Shown piece by piece: positions 1-9,791 of a stretch of DNA of 64,000 nucleotides; the stretch's first letter is position 1; each line of letters opens with the position of its first letter. The DNA is from Adiantum capillus-veneris (Eukaryota > Streptophyta > Polypodiopsida > Polypodiales > Pteridaceae): contig CM043942.1 in NCBI GenBank assembly GCA_014529385.2, forward strand, positions 4,802,501 to 4,866,500, written 5' to 3'. The translations under genes and the position numbers were made by a program. The notes under the pieces are model-generated. The model ran no database searches and had not been told where the DNA came from. It saw only the letters and a list, made by a program, of their open reading frames with translations.

Positions 1-2346
1 ATGCAATAGGCTTCAACTGGCTTGAGGTTTTTGTCAGGCTCTAGATATTCATTTTTCCAGTGAGCATCAGGACCACAATTGTGACAGTTTCCCGTTCTTG
101 GCTTAATCATGGGTCTTACCATGGGAGATCTGACACCTTGATTAGCTACATAATACATTGGTGCGAGATCTGGTGGAGCATAAGTCACGGCTTCTTCCAT
201 TGGTGGTGGATGTAAATTATACCAATCTCCTTCTACCATTACTGTAGATGGACTAGGCTCCGCATAGGGTGTAACAGGCACTAATGCTTATTCATCTATG
301 ACTCCTTCAGAGTGCATGTACTTAACAGGAACTGAATTACGTCCTAGGTACGGAGGTTGTTGTCCTAACACAGGTTAAGGTATTTCCATACCCATTGGTG
401 GTCTTTGAGCTTGGGCCATATTAGGCTGATATCTGTACATGGGTTGTCCTTGTGGCCTCATGGGCATGTCCTGAACATTCCCATCATACTTTGGTATGAA
501 GTAGCACTCGTGGGTCTCATGGTTGGTCCATTTATCATCACTTGCATACCATTTTTGTGGCCTAATTGGTTGTCCCTGTTGAGGTATCCCTTGTCCTGGT
601 CCCGTCATAGGTGCTTTTTGCATGTTGTTCATCATGTCGTTCATCCTTTTGAGCATATCTTCTATGGTTGAAAGTGGTGCTGCAGCAGCCGTTCCCACTT
701 ATGCTGGTTTAATGGATGTTGTTTTCTCTCTTTGGTTATCCTTAGGGACATCTTCTTCCTTAAAAAATATCACAATTGTCTCCTAAGTCAATAGCATCTG
801 ACACACACTCTTCTAGGGTTGTATGCTTTTTACTATAGAGTATAGCATGAAGTTCTTTGTTTAGCAGTCCCTCTAGAAACAAAGATACGAGTCGTTCTTC
901 TGCAGGTATCTCTAGCCCTGGACATCTGGCAATGTATTGTTCCATTCGAGTTGCACAATCCCTAACAGATTCCCCATGTTTCTATTTAAAGCTGTAGATT
1001 TGAGCTACTATATTATGTTTGATCCCCGTTTTGGAACAAGCAGCTACAAATCCTTGAGCTAATGTGTTTAAGTCCATGATTGACCTTGGTGGAATGTTTT
1101 GGAACCATGTCAATGTTTTTCCTTCTAAAGTCATTCCAAACCCCTCGAATTGAGTATGAAAATCGAATATATGTTTTGCTCTTAGCACTTGCTTAAAGCT
1201 TGCTAAGTGGTCGTATGGATCCCCTGATCCACTGTATTTTCTGAGCCAACTCTGAAAATCAGCTGGTCTGATGCGTCTGTTTGGTTCAACCCCCGGTCTC
1301 CTAGCAGTTGGTCCTATTCCGAGTCCTTCAAACCAGTCTGTTGGAAATGCGACTCATGTAGCCGTGGACTGGCCTTAGTGTTACTCGGTTTTCTACGTGA
1401 TGAGGTGGTTTTTTGTTTCTTAACATTACTCTCAGATGATCTCTCACGGTGTTCATCTCTTGAAATTGTTTCTGGTCCTTGTCCCAATATCCAATCTCTT
1501 ATGGAATACCCTTGGTATTTGGTTTGGTCTACCTCCTTAGGATTCATCATAACAAAGTTTTAGTTATTACAATCTCTAAACAGGTAGGTTGGTAGGTCTG
1601 CTGATCTCTTATCTTTGATCTTGAAGATATAGATGATCTTCATGGATGTTAGTTGTCCTGATTTGGTATGCGAAGTCCACAAAAGATCTTTTATGTTTCT
1701 ATCTTCCCAACAATAGACTCCGATCCTAGGATTATCCGTACTAAGCCGTTTCAAAGGCTTCAAATCTACTTGATCGTATCCCTCAAATTATAAAGTTGGA
1801 GGCCCTTCTTTTGCTGACATATTTGGGATTATGGTGTTTACTTCTAACCCCCATTTGTCTACCACATCAGGGTTTTTGACTTGTACATACTGAGTTCCGT
1901 TTCTGTCCATGTACATCTTTCCTTGTTTGTTTTTTCTAATCTCTTCTTCGAACTCAATACCATGGTCATCAATGCGAATAGCATACTCCTCATTAGGGTC
2001 CAAGTAAACCTGGGCTCCATGGCGGTTAGTCTTATAAAAAGAGAGTATATGCTTATAGTGCATTGTCGTTCTGGTTTTCGAGTGAGTCGACTAAGAAGAC
2101 CTTTCAAATGTTGAATCTGACAAAGTGTCTGAGACTTCACGCTTTAAAAGTCACAATGTTCATCTCTTGGAATTGTTTCTGGTCCTTGCCCCAATATCCA
2201 ATCCCTTTGTTAGACACTTTGTCAGATTCAATATCAATTATGTGCAAGGAATTGCCTTGATTCACGCTTTCTTCAGTGGGTACTCTACTGGAGGTTTCTC
2301 TGAGTATGCCTTGATTTCCTAGTACACGACCAGATCTAAGGTTCAT
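1..2346 (-). pseudogene. Family A Gag gene, 5' part, broken
   Basis: Gag of a Ty3/gypsy-type element, read leftward from an ATG at 2346 (MNLRSGR, a basic opening common in plant gypsy Gag) and running off the window at base 1. The retrotransposon Gag core is visible near 1190-980 (FEGFGMTLEGKTLTWFQN) and continues after a stop at 945-760 (MEQYIARCPGLEIPAEERL). A block near 500-540, KWTNHETHECYF, matches KWTNHMEEECYY in element 1 and may be an unusual zinc-binding site. At about 50-95, CHNCGPDAHWKNEY looks like a CCHC knuckle that has lost its last cysteine. The N-terminal region (1788-2063) also resembles element 1 Gag. Stops and frame changes make it non-functional. Its 5' leader and LTR lie to the right. 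Identification as Gag is firm; the exact lineage is not. Confidence 0.8.
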
Positions 2347-4298
2347 ATAGATTTATGAAGTCCTTGTTAGAGCACTTACCTTTGGATTGACCTGTCGTCA
2401 ATTTCTAGTTGATTCGATTGTAACTCTCTCTCAAGCTACTGATTCCTCGTCTACAACCTGATTTCTGTAAAAAGTTGATCAAGTTAGCTATTTTTCTATA
2501 AAGACAGTAGAGTTTTTGCTAACTCTCGTGATTGGTCTATGTGTATCTCTTCAAATCGAGCTATGGGAATCAAACTGACTTCAGATTCGACTTTAGCAAA
2601 AAATCAAAGGATTAATCTGCAACCTGGAAACTGAGTGAACATGTACCAATTTGAATTCGATTGAACCCAAAATTGCCCGGTGGCTTTGTATTATGCTGGT
2701 CTAACACTGTATAAGTTCAAAAGTCAAAATTGATGTCCCTGGATAGCAGTAGTTAATAATTACGATTATTTACTTTGGCTAGTTTTTTGCACGTTTTGGA
2801 TTGGTTTGGCAATTATACAACTTGTTAAAGTCCCTGGACAAGTTTCAACAAGTTTGGACAAAATCTAATCAAGTTTATCAACTGTTTTGTGTCCACAGAC
2901 TCTGATTTCAAGAATTTGGCTTAAGTCTCACTTTTGTGATCCAAATTTCACCAAAATTGATTTGTGGGATCTACTTGATATGCTTGACCTTGTGGTATAC
3001 TCAAATGGGCAAAATTTTTAAGTTTTGAAGCAGACGTAAATAATCGTGATTATTTACTCCAGCTATATTTTTGTCCCAACTCTGACACAGATCTGTTAAG
3101 CACCTCAACTTAAGGTCACTAACCAAGTTTCATCAAATTTGGACAATTTTTGGTAAAAAATGGTCATCAATTTTCTGTCCAGCGATCCAAATTTTGCAAA
3201 TTTGGTCACAATTATTAATCCAGCGATCCAAAACTTATCAAATTTGGTTTGTGAGCTTATTACAACATGGTAAAACTAGTGGTATACTGACTTGGCCAAA
3301 AAGTTGAAAAATGGGACATGTAAATAATCGCGATTATTTATAACTGGCAACTTTTTGCATCTTTTTGGTCAATTGAGCATATACACATGTTTATCACATC
3401 AATAAAAGCATATGAATCAATTTTCAACAAGTTTGGATAATTTTTTCCCAAATTTACACTTAAGATTCAAAAAGTCAGTACAAACTTTAGTTTTTACCCA
3501 GTTTTTGGCCAGTTTGGTGATCCAAATCTTTTGGGCCTTTACAAAAGTTGTTTGTACACATGCAATGAGTCAATGGCATGAACCTTGGTCAAATCTAAGC
3601 TAAAAGTTAATAATCACGATTATTAACTTTAGGCTTGAAATGAACACTTTTTTGTAATTTTTTCAAAGACAGTCTTTACATGAGCTATTTTACGCCTATG
3701 AATCAAGTCAAAACTTAATTTGCCCTAAAATGTCAAGAAAAAGTAAATAATCTGAGTTTTGGCCAACTCTTCAAAATTTTTACCTTGAAGGTTCTTGAGC
3801 TTACCAACTGGTTCAGACAACTTTTAAGCTTACTCTCCAGTCAGATTGAGTGGTTTCGAGTCTTTTCGTGCTATTTCTAGCCGTAGACCTGAAATTCTGC
3901 AACTTCCAATAACAACTCACACTTGATTCTTTGAGAGAGAGAGCAATGTTCTGAAATCCACCTCGGATCCTACTTACCCTACTCCTAGATTCTCATGCAA
4001 TGGGGTTGTGGAAAGTGTCCACAAACACTTGTTTTCTTGTTTTTATGGTTTTCTAAGCACTGATCTTAAGACTTGTCTTGTCTACCAATCATCCTCAAAA
4101 TACTAACTCTACAATCCTACAATCCTAAAGGCACTCAGCAAGTACGATTACTTCCAAGCTACCTCTACACAGCAAAAGATGACAATCTTAAGCTATGCGG
4201 TTTCTAAAAGAAAGTTTTGAACTCTAGGCGATCCTAGAGGAAGTTAAAGGATAAGTTCACAAGACGCTCGTATTTTTTCCTAGTTTAGGTCTCTTCGA
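2347..4298 (-). other. Family A untranslated leader between PBS and gag
   Basis: About 1.95 kb of AT-rich, non-coding DNA between the PBS and the gag ATG. It is built from diverged repeats of about 284 bases, each marked by a near-perfect palindrome centred on CGCG or a variant. Phrases such as 'caaatttgg' and 'gatccaaatttt' recur between the palindromes. No protein-coding signal was seen. Confidence 0.7.
2752..3627. repeat. Family A palindrome array
   Basis: Four palindromes lie at 2752-2773, 3036-3057, 3320-3341 and 3606-3627, at intervals of 284, 284 and 286 bases. The third contains the perfect 20-mer TAAATAATCGCGATTATTTA (3321-3340). The second and fourth differ from perfect symmetry only at the centre (CGTG, CACG). 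The first is less symmetric. A half copy, GTAAATAATC, lies at 3743. On the element's sense (minus) strand a TATACCAC box follows the 3036 and 3320 palindromes by about 35 and 32 bases. Confidence 0.85.
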
Positions 4299-4316
4299 TC
4301 CCCGACAGAGGTGCCA
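4299..4316 (-). promoter_or_regulatory. Primer binding site of family A
   Basis: The minus strand reads TGGCACCTCTGTCGGGGA, two to three bases inside the LTR end. It resembles the tRNA-Asp-type site TGGCGCCGTTGCCGGGGA used by many plant gypsy elements, with several changes. It fixes the direction of the element and the edge of the LTR. Confidence 0.75.
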
Positions 4317-4318
4317 AA

Positions 4319-5247
4319 TGTGGGACGCATGTCTAACCTCACCATCCTATCTTATTGCAGTATTAGCGAGAACCACGATTAAATTGTCAATCCATGGGAT
4401 GAAGTGACTCGACTAGTGCATAGAGGCTACAAGAGGTTGTCAATCTCTCGGAAAACAACTAACAACTCACATCTAACTCAAGCTACACTCAAGTAACTGA
4501 AATCACTAAAAGCCTATCGTTCATTGGCAAACAAATCACATCCGTTACAGCATCAAATGACATCCAAACATAACAAAACTTCTAGGACATGTTTATAAGA
4601 CCTAAGCACACATGCTTATGGTTTCAAACCCCACTTTAGGTCAAGTTCCAAAATCGCGATTATTAACAACAGTGGATTTTTGACCTAGTTGTTTTCAACC
4701 CAGAATGCATCTAAATGCTTAGCAATGATGCCCGAATATCCTGCCTATGCTTAGTTTTTGATTTGAAAGTATAAATTCCTAGTTATGATGAAACTATGCC
4801 GCGGGTCGGCAACTCCAAAAGCTACAAATTACTGTGAACTGCTTACATCAATGCGTAAAGCTCTTACCTACAGTTGCAATGCAACAAACGCGACTGTAAT
4901 GTGACAACCAGGGAGGAAGTAGAAAGTGCAATAAGGAGAGCAGTGAGCACCGTTAGCTCACGCTGTGTATTTCATTATCCAAAAACTTGAAAATAACTTA
5001 CAAAAATTGGCTTTTATAACTTAGCCAAGGTTTTTGGTGGTCAAAACTAATAATCTGGGAGTTCTACCAAAGCTGGGTAATGACAAGTTGATACAATTTG
5101 GAAGCTTGTATCCCCTGCTCATTAATTACAGAGTTTATCCGAGAAAATAGGAGTTACAATATTCTCGATTTATAAAAAATAATAAGGGTTTTACAATGAG
5201 AACTCCGAAAAATGGTCTGTGGTATCCGTGTTAGCTTGCTGCTAACA
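4319..5247 (-). mobile_element. 5' LTR of family A element
   Basis: The LTR is bounded by the PBS on its left. On the minus strand it starts TGTTAGC and ends CCCACA, about 929 bp. Its outer end forms a hairpin: TGTTAGC, 5-base loop, GCTAACA (5229-5247). It contains AATCGCGATTATTAAC at 4652-4667, a partial copy of the leader palindrome. Its partner 3' LTR would lie left of the window, so the right boundary rests on the TG...CA ends and the hairpin only. Confidence 0.6.
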
Positions 5248-6340
5248 CCCATACTAGTATGCCTCAAGATTTAACAAATAATTGATACAATCGAACTCAA
5301 TGAGGTTATGCCCACCATATATGCCTATGTTTATTTCAAAAATTAAGCCGTATGTATTCCTTATGCACCTTTGTTTCTTTTCAGTTGGTATCTTGTTGTT
5401 TGCTTGCAATTCATGACAATGAGTTGGTTTTTTGTAGCATACACATTATTGAAAATAGCATGAAAGTATTGCAAAACAAAGTTCTTTTTTTTAATTAACT
5501 TTTTACATGCTTGCTTGGGTCAATTTAGATTCACTCGTAGGGCAAGCCCTCATGTCCATCATTTATTGCCTTGTTCTTGTTGTATTCTTTTGTATCGTGA
5601 TTCACTGATTAAATACATCGTGTTTTATTCATGCCATGAATGTTTGGAGGATTGTTGCACAATTTTCTTTTTTAGTTGCTGTGTTGATCTATATCAGTGC
5701 TCTATTTGTACCGTAGTTGCTCTATTGTCTACAAAGCTACGCCTTCAGCCTTTGAGATTTTGCAGAATCTTTTAATCTTCATCGCATTCAAAATTTATCT
5801 CTTCCATGATTTTCTTCATGCGGATTGTAAGGTTTGACAAATGAAGGTGGCTAAAAGAGTTTTCTTAGTGAAAAGACAATATTCTATGATTTCTTATGGT
5901 ATGCCCTCGCAAGTCATCATTCTATCCGTGCTTAGTGTGCTCATTGTTTGTCCTAGATTCTTGAACCTCTAGTCACACTTTTCCATAACTCTAAGTGATC
6001 CTTGAAACTTTGGAAACCTTCAACATATGCACCCGCTTTCTCGGTTGTTGAGGTTGCCATCCTCAGTTTCTTCGTTATGGGGTTGAATTTCTTAGTGTTA
6101 GGACGGGCTTAGTTGATTTTGCATTGCTTTCGAATTGTTTGAAGAGATTAAAATGAATGGTTTGTTTGAATTACATACAAAGTATATACATATATATGTA
6201 GACACACATACTAATCTTGCTAGAAATATTATATTGGGTTCCATGCTTGCAAAAGTTTTCAACACATTAAGATGGTCAGTTCATTATTGATATGTGGATC
6301 AAAAATATTGTGCAAGTTAGCGGAGATATTGGGGACAATT
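5248..6340. other. Unassigned AT-rich stretch
   Basis: No convincing open frame, LTR edge or RNA gene was seen on either strand. A short TATACATATATATG run lies near 6185. The 86-codon frame at 5515-5775 is cysteine-rich and low in complexity and is not supported as a gene. The stretch may be old transposon debris into which family A inserted. Confidence 0.4.
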
Positions 6341-6510
6341 TGAACAAAGGTACTATGTTATTTACAATAGTTGAAGTTGCAGTGTTTTCGATGAACAATT
6401 GATCTATAACAGTTGTTAAAAAATTTGAACAAAGGTACTATGTTATCTACAATAGTTGAAGTTACAATGTTTTGGATGGACAATTGATCCACAATAGTTG
6501 TTAAAAATTT
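6341..6510. repeat. 85-bp tandem duplication
   Basis: A unit beginning tgaacaaaggtactatgtta starts at 6341 and again at 6426. The two units differ at several bases, so the duplication is not recent. Confidence 0.8.
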
Positions 6511-8310
6511 CCCTAGAGACTTGGTCGGCAGAGGACCACCAACATTGCTATAAACCAGCTCTAGGGGCTACAAACACTTCCTATTCAATGACGATGATGT
6601 ATTCTTAGATTGTTTATCATAGATGCAATGCTCACTCATAGAAAATTTTGAATAACTTAACATAATCAAGTAGCTAACATGTGCTACTGCGTTCCCTTTT
6701 GGTTCATATGGCCTAGCTAGCTATGGCACAACTCAATAGACAGAAGCTCGACTATGGATATACAATCCTCTTTTTTTATACAAAACAATCATAAAATAAA
6801 GTGTTCCATGATTTTGACCTCTGAGAATCACAAGATTTCCCTTCTTGATTGACCATGAACCATTCCCAAATATGGTCGTGTAGCCCAAGTTTTCAAGATG
6901 ATCGATAGATATCAAACTCTTCACTAACTTGGGGACATATCTAACATTCTTCACTATGAATTATGTGCCATAATGTATAAATAGCTTGATGTTTCCAACA
7001 TTATGTATCTCAAGCTCATAGGCATTGCCAAGCCTCGCGGGGGTCACTATATGTAAATTGTGTATATCACGTGCGTTCAAGGACTATTTTCTATCTCCTT
7101 ATTTGTGAATTTTCATAACAAATAAAATACACCCTTTTTCTTTTCAATCTGTAATTTTTATTTACCAATTCCATTTCATAGTATTCTGTATTTGAAAACG
7201 TGAGAAAAAATAAAATTTAATAATCCCTTCTAATTCACTCATGTGATAGTCATATAATTATTAAGTGACCCATCCACCCCCCCCCAGAGTGCCAAGCTTC
7301 ACTTTACCATGAGTATGTGCATACATAGAGAAACATCCTCTATGAGGTGCACATGGAAATTGACTCCATAATATATGAACTTATTTTGATAAAAGCTAAC
7401 ATCTTGAGCAATAAGAGCATCTGGAATATGATTTGTTGGTAAAGACCCAAACATCTGAGGAACTTTGGACCTTTGGCACATCTGCAATCTTAGGAGACTT
7501 TAGCACATTGGGCTCCTCAATTTTAGCTTTTCCCTTGCCGTAATTATCAGACTTCTTGCTCTCTTGAGACTTTTTCTTGTCTCTTTGCCATGCACGACAA
7601 CCTTTCTTTAAATGTCCTTTCTTATGGTAGTGATAGCTCTCGACATTGCACAAAGAACCTCTATATTTGGTAGGAGAATTCTCATGATCCTTACGTTGGC
7701 ATGGTTATGATTGCAACCTCTTTGACCTTTACTAATGGAGCAAGATATTCATCACCTTCTATTGCAGGCTCCATAGACTTCCTGCACATTTCTTTACTAG
7801 GTAGATTGTAAACTACAACATCATAAGCCAATTGTCTCTCAAGCGCATAGTTGCTAATGGCTATGCAAAATATGTCCCATGAAATGGGTAAAGAGCATAA
7901 TAAGAAGATAGACCGTATTTGTTGTTGTCAAAATTGAGTCCCTATGATGTCACTTGATAAAAAATTACATTGAATGAATTTAAGTTCTCAAAGATTGTAT
8001 CACCTTCTTTCATGCAAAGCTCAAAATGATTCCTCATCAAATACACCTTTTTACTTGCACTTTTGGTCTCATATGTATTGCATAGCTTGTCCCATAATGA
8101 TTTAGCAGTAGCTTCATCCACTATGGTGAAATATACGGACTATACAAGGTATAGACATGTAGTGGGCTTAGCTTTGGCATCATGCCCTTTTGGATTAACA
8201 TTGAGACTGGCTCCAATTGGCCCTTTTGGATTAACACATCCTGGATTTTCTCTTTTAGTGATGGCGTCATCTACCCATGCACTCTCAAGGTAGAGCTTAG
8301 ATGGCAATGT
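6511..8310 (-). pseudogene. Copia gag to integrase N-terminus, broken (Copia 0)
   Basis: Degenerate Ty1/copia polyprotein on the minus strand. From right to left: Gag (ESAWVDDAITK near 8290-8260; DKLCNTYETKSASKKVYL near 8095-8040; KEGDTIFENLNSFN near 8010-7970); a decayed zinc knuckle (YHYHKKGHLKKGC, first Cys lost, near 7640-7600); protease region; VKNVRYVPKLVKSLISIDHL near 6960-6900, the standard segment before the integrase domain; then CIYDKQSK and LELVYSNVGGPLPTKSLG (about 6620-6525), which match the integrase N-terminus. Several stops and frame changes are present. A 256-bp DNA transposon interrupts it at 7034-7289. Integrase core, RT and RNase H do not follow, so the copy is truncated on the left. 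Confidence 0.75.
7034..7289. mobile_element. MITE-like DNA transposon, copy 1
   Basis: 256 bp flanked by the perfect 8-bp direct repeat TGCCAAGC (7026-7033 and 7290-7297), which interrupts the copia protease reading. The ends are imperfect inverted repeats: left CGGGGGTCACTATATG, right (complement) GGATGGGTCACTTAATA, and both continue to a TATCAC(G/A)TG(C/A)GT block. No coding capacity. An 8-bp duplication suggests the hAT superfamily. A homologous copy lies at 24278-24524. Confidence 0.75.
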
Positions 8311-8642
8311 GGACAACTAGAGCTAGTAGGCAAGAATACAAGGGATTGGTTATCCTTCAATATAGGATGCCGTGGTTAGTGGAGATGAAATTCTTATATA
8401 GTGATACGGGTGGGTGGTAGATAAGTGTGTGTGGCATGTGAGGACCTTGGACCTGAGAGTTGGGCTCCTGAATCAGCTCCGTACCATCCATGATCACAAA
8501 TAAAGACCTCATCAATGTACACGTTGGAATCCACCAATTACATGTGCACTATTGGCTTCTCCTCATATGGGGACCTTACAAACTGTACAACATATAAGAT
8601 GGTGGGCAAAACTGACATGTGGGAATTTCCGATATACTAACA
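8311..8642 (-). mobile_element. Copia LTR, 3' part missing
   Basis: On the minus strand this starts TGTTAGTATATCGG at 8642, directly after a polypurine tract (8643-8653), and contains a TATA box CACTATATAAG (about 8389-8399). The LTR end, primer site and gag start are missing: sequence passes straight into Copia 0 gag at about 8310. The left edge is approximate. Confidence 0.6.
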
Positions 8643-9401
8643 CCCCCCTCAATGAATATTCAAAGGTGCTTTATGTTGGCCGTGTGTCAACTCCGAGTAA
8701 ATAAAGGTGTCAAAGTAGTCGATGAAGGTGTTGAAGTAATTGGTCTTGATGAAGATATCTACACAATTATCTTCAATGGGACCTCTAGCTCCACAATCTC
8801 ATCCTCAATAATCTCTTGAACATGATGATATATAACCTCAATATGCTTTGTGTGTGTATGGAAGACATGGTTCTTGGAAATCTCCATGTAACTCTGGGTG
8901 TCACATTGAAGTGTCATTGCTGAATCAACAAGAACACCTAAGTCCATTAGAATTTTCCCGAGCCAAATTTCTTCACAAGCTACAAAACAAGAAGCTTTAT
9001 ACTCTGCTTCTTTTAAAGAAAGAGTGACAATTGGTTTCCAAGAAAACACTCTAGAACCAAGTGAGAAACAATATCAAGAAATTGACTTTCTAGAATCACA
9101 ATCTCTTGCCCGATCAGAGTCATAATACCCACTTGGGGGTATTTTTGCCAATGCCATAGAAAATGCCATGACCCAAAGTACATTTGTTATAATTTAGAAC
9201 ATGCATGTCCGCCTTCCAATGAGATTCCCTGGCTATCTTGAAAACCCACTGAAAATGCTAAATGCAAAGCAAGTGTCTGGTTTAGTATTACACAAGATAA
9301 TCAAACTTTTCACAAGTTTCCTATACTTCTTGATGTCAACTAATGGAGAAGAATCCTCCATGGAGAGTTTCACATTCCCCTCCATTGAAGTTTTCATAGA
9401 T
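8643..9401 (-). pseudogene. Copia RT C-terminus and RNase H, 3' end of an element
   Basis: Minus-strand copia fragment. YRKLVKSLIILCNTKPDTCF (near 9345-9285) matches the end of copia reverse transcriptase. SLKEAEYKASCFVACEEIWL and THTKHIEVIYHHV (9025-8830) are the RNase H core and its C-terminal histidine region. The fragment ends in a polypurine tract, ATTGAGGGGGG on the minus strand (8643-8653), abutting the LTR. Its 5' side is cut at 9406 by the family B 3' LTR. It may be the upstream neighbour of Copia 0 in a tandem copy sharing one LTR. Confidence 0.75.
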
Positions 9402-9406
9402 TTATG

Positions 9407-9488
9407 TGTGCACCTGTCGCACGTGTCAATGCAAGGGACTTGCCGTACATTGTGTGCGAGCCACAAATGGCTGCAAGCACACAACCAG
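9407..9488 (-). mobile_element. 3' LTR of family B, outer piece
   Basis: The reverse complement matches the last 80 or so bases of the family B LTRs at 29062-29700 and 30113-30741 (shared CTTGCATTGACACGTG). The piece stops at the copia target site ACCAG and resumes at 14645. Confidence 0.85.
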
Positions 9489-9715
9489 TGTTAGAATTAG
9501 GGTTGCGGAGAAACGCACACAGCTTGGAGAAGATGAAGGAAGCTCAAGGCACACAACTGAGAGTGTATTACTTAGTGTGCAATGGAAAGATGGATAGCCC
9601 TAGAGTGATGGGCGTATATTCAATGCACAGAGGAAAAAACCTCCTAAAGAGAGAAAAAATGCCCCGACGGTCTTAGTGTGTTCACACACATCACTACCAC
9701 ATGTATATGGTAACA
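9489..9715 (-). mobile_element. Copia 1 3' LTR
   Basis: 227 bp, matching 14414-14639 and 24751-24977. The adjoining AATCCCCCCTGG (9716-9727) is the polypurine tract read in complement (CCAGGGGGGATT). Confidence 0.9.
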
Positions 9716-9791
9716 AATCCCCCCTGGAGTGATGCGGTGAATAGACAGCTGGCACATTAGTAAAGGGAAGTGCCATGCCCTGAGGACATGA

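Noticed and set aside
5515-5775. Small cysteine-rich secreted protein
   Set aside because: No signal peptide pattern or promoter context. Composition follows local T-rich sequence and nothing supports translation.
7034-7289. Solo LTR in Copia 0
   Set aside because: An 8-bp target duplication and terminal inverted repeats, and the second copy at 24278-24524, fit a DNA transposon instead.
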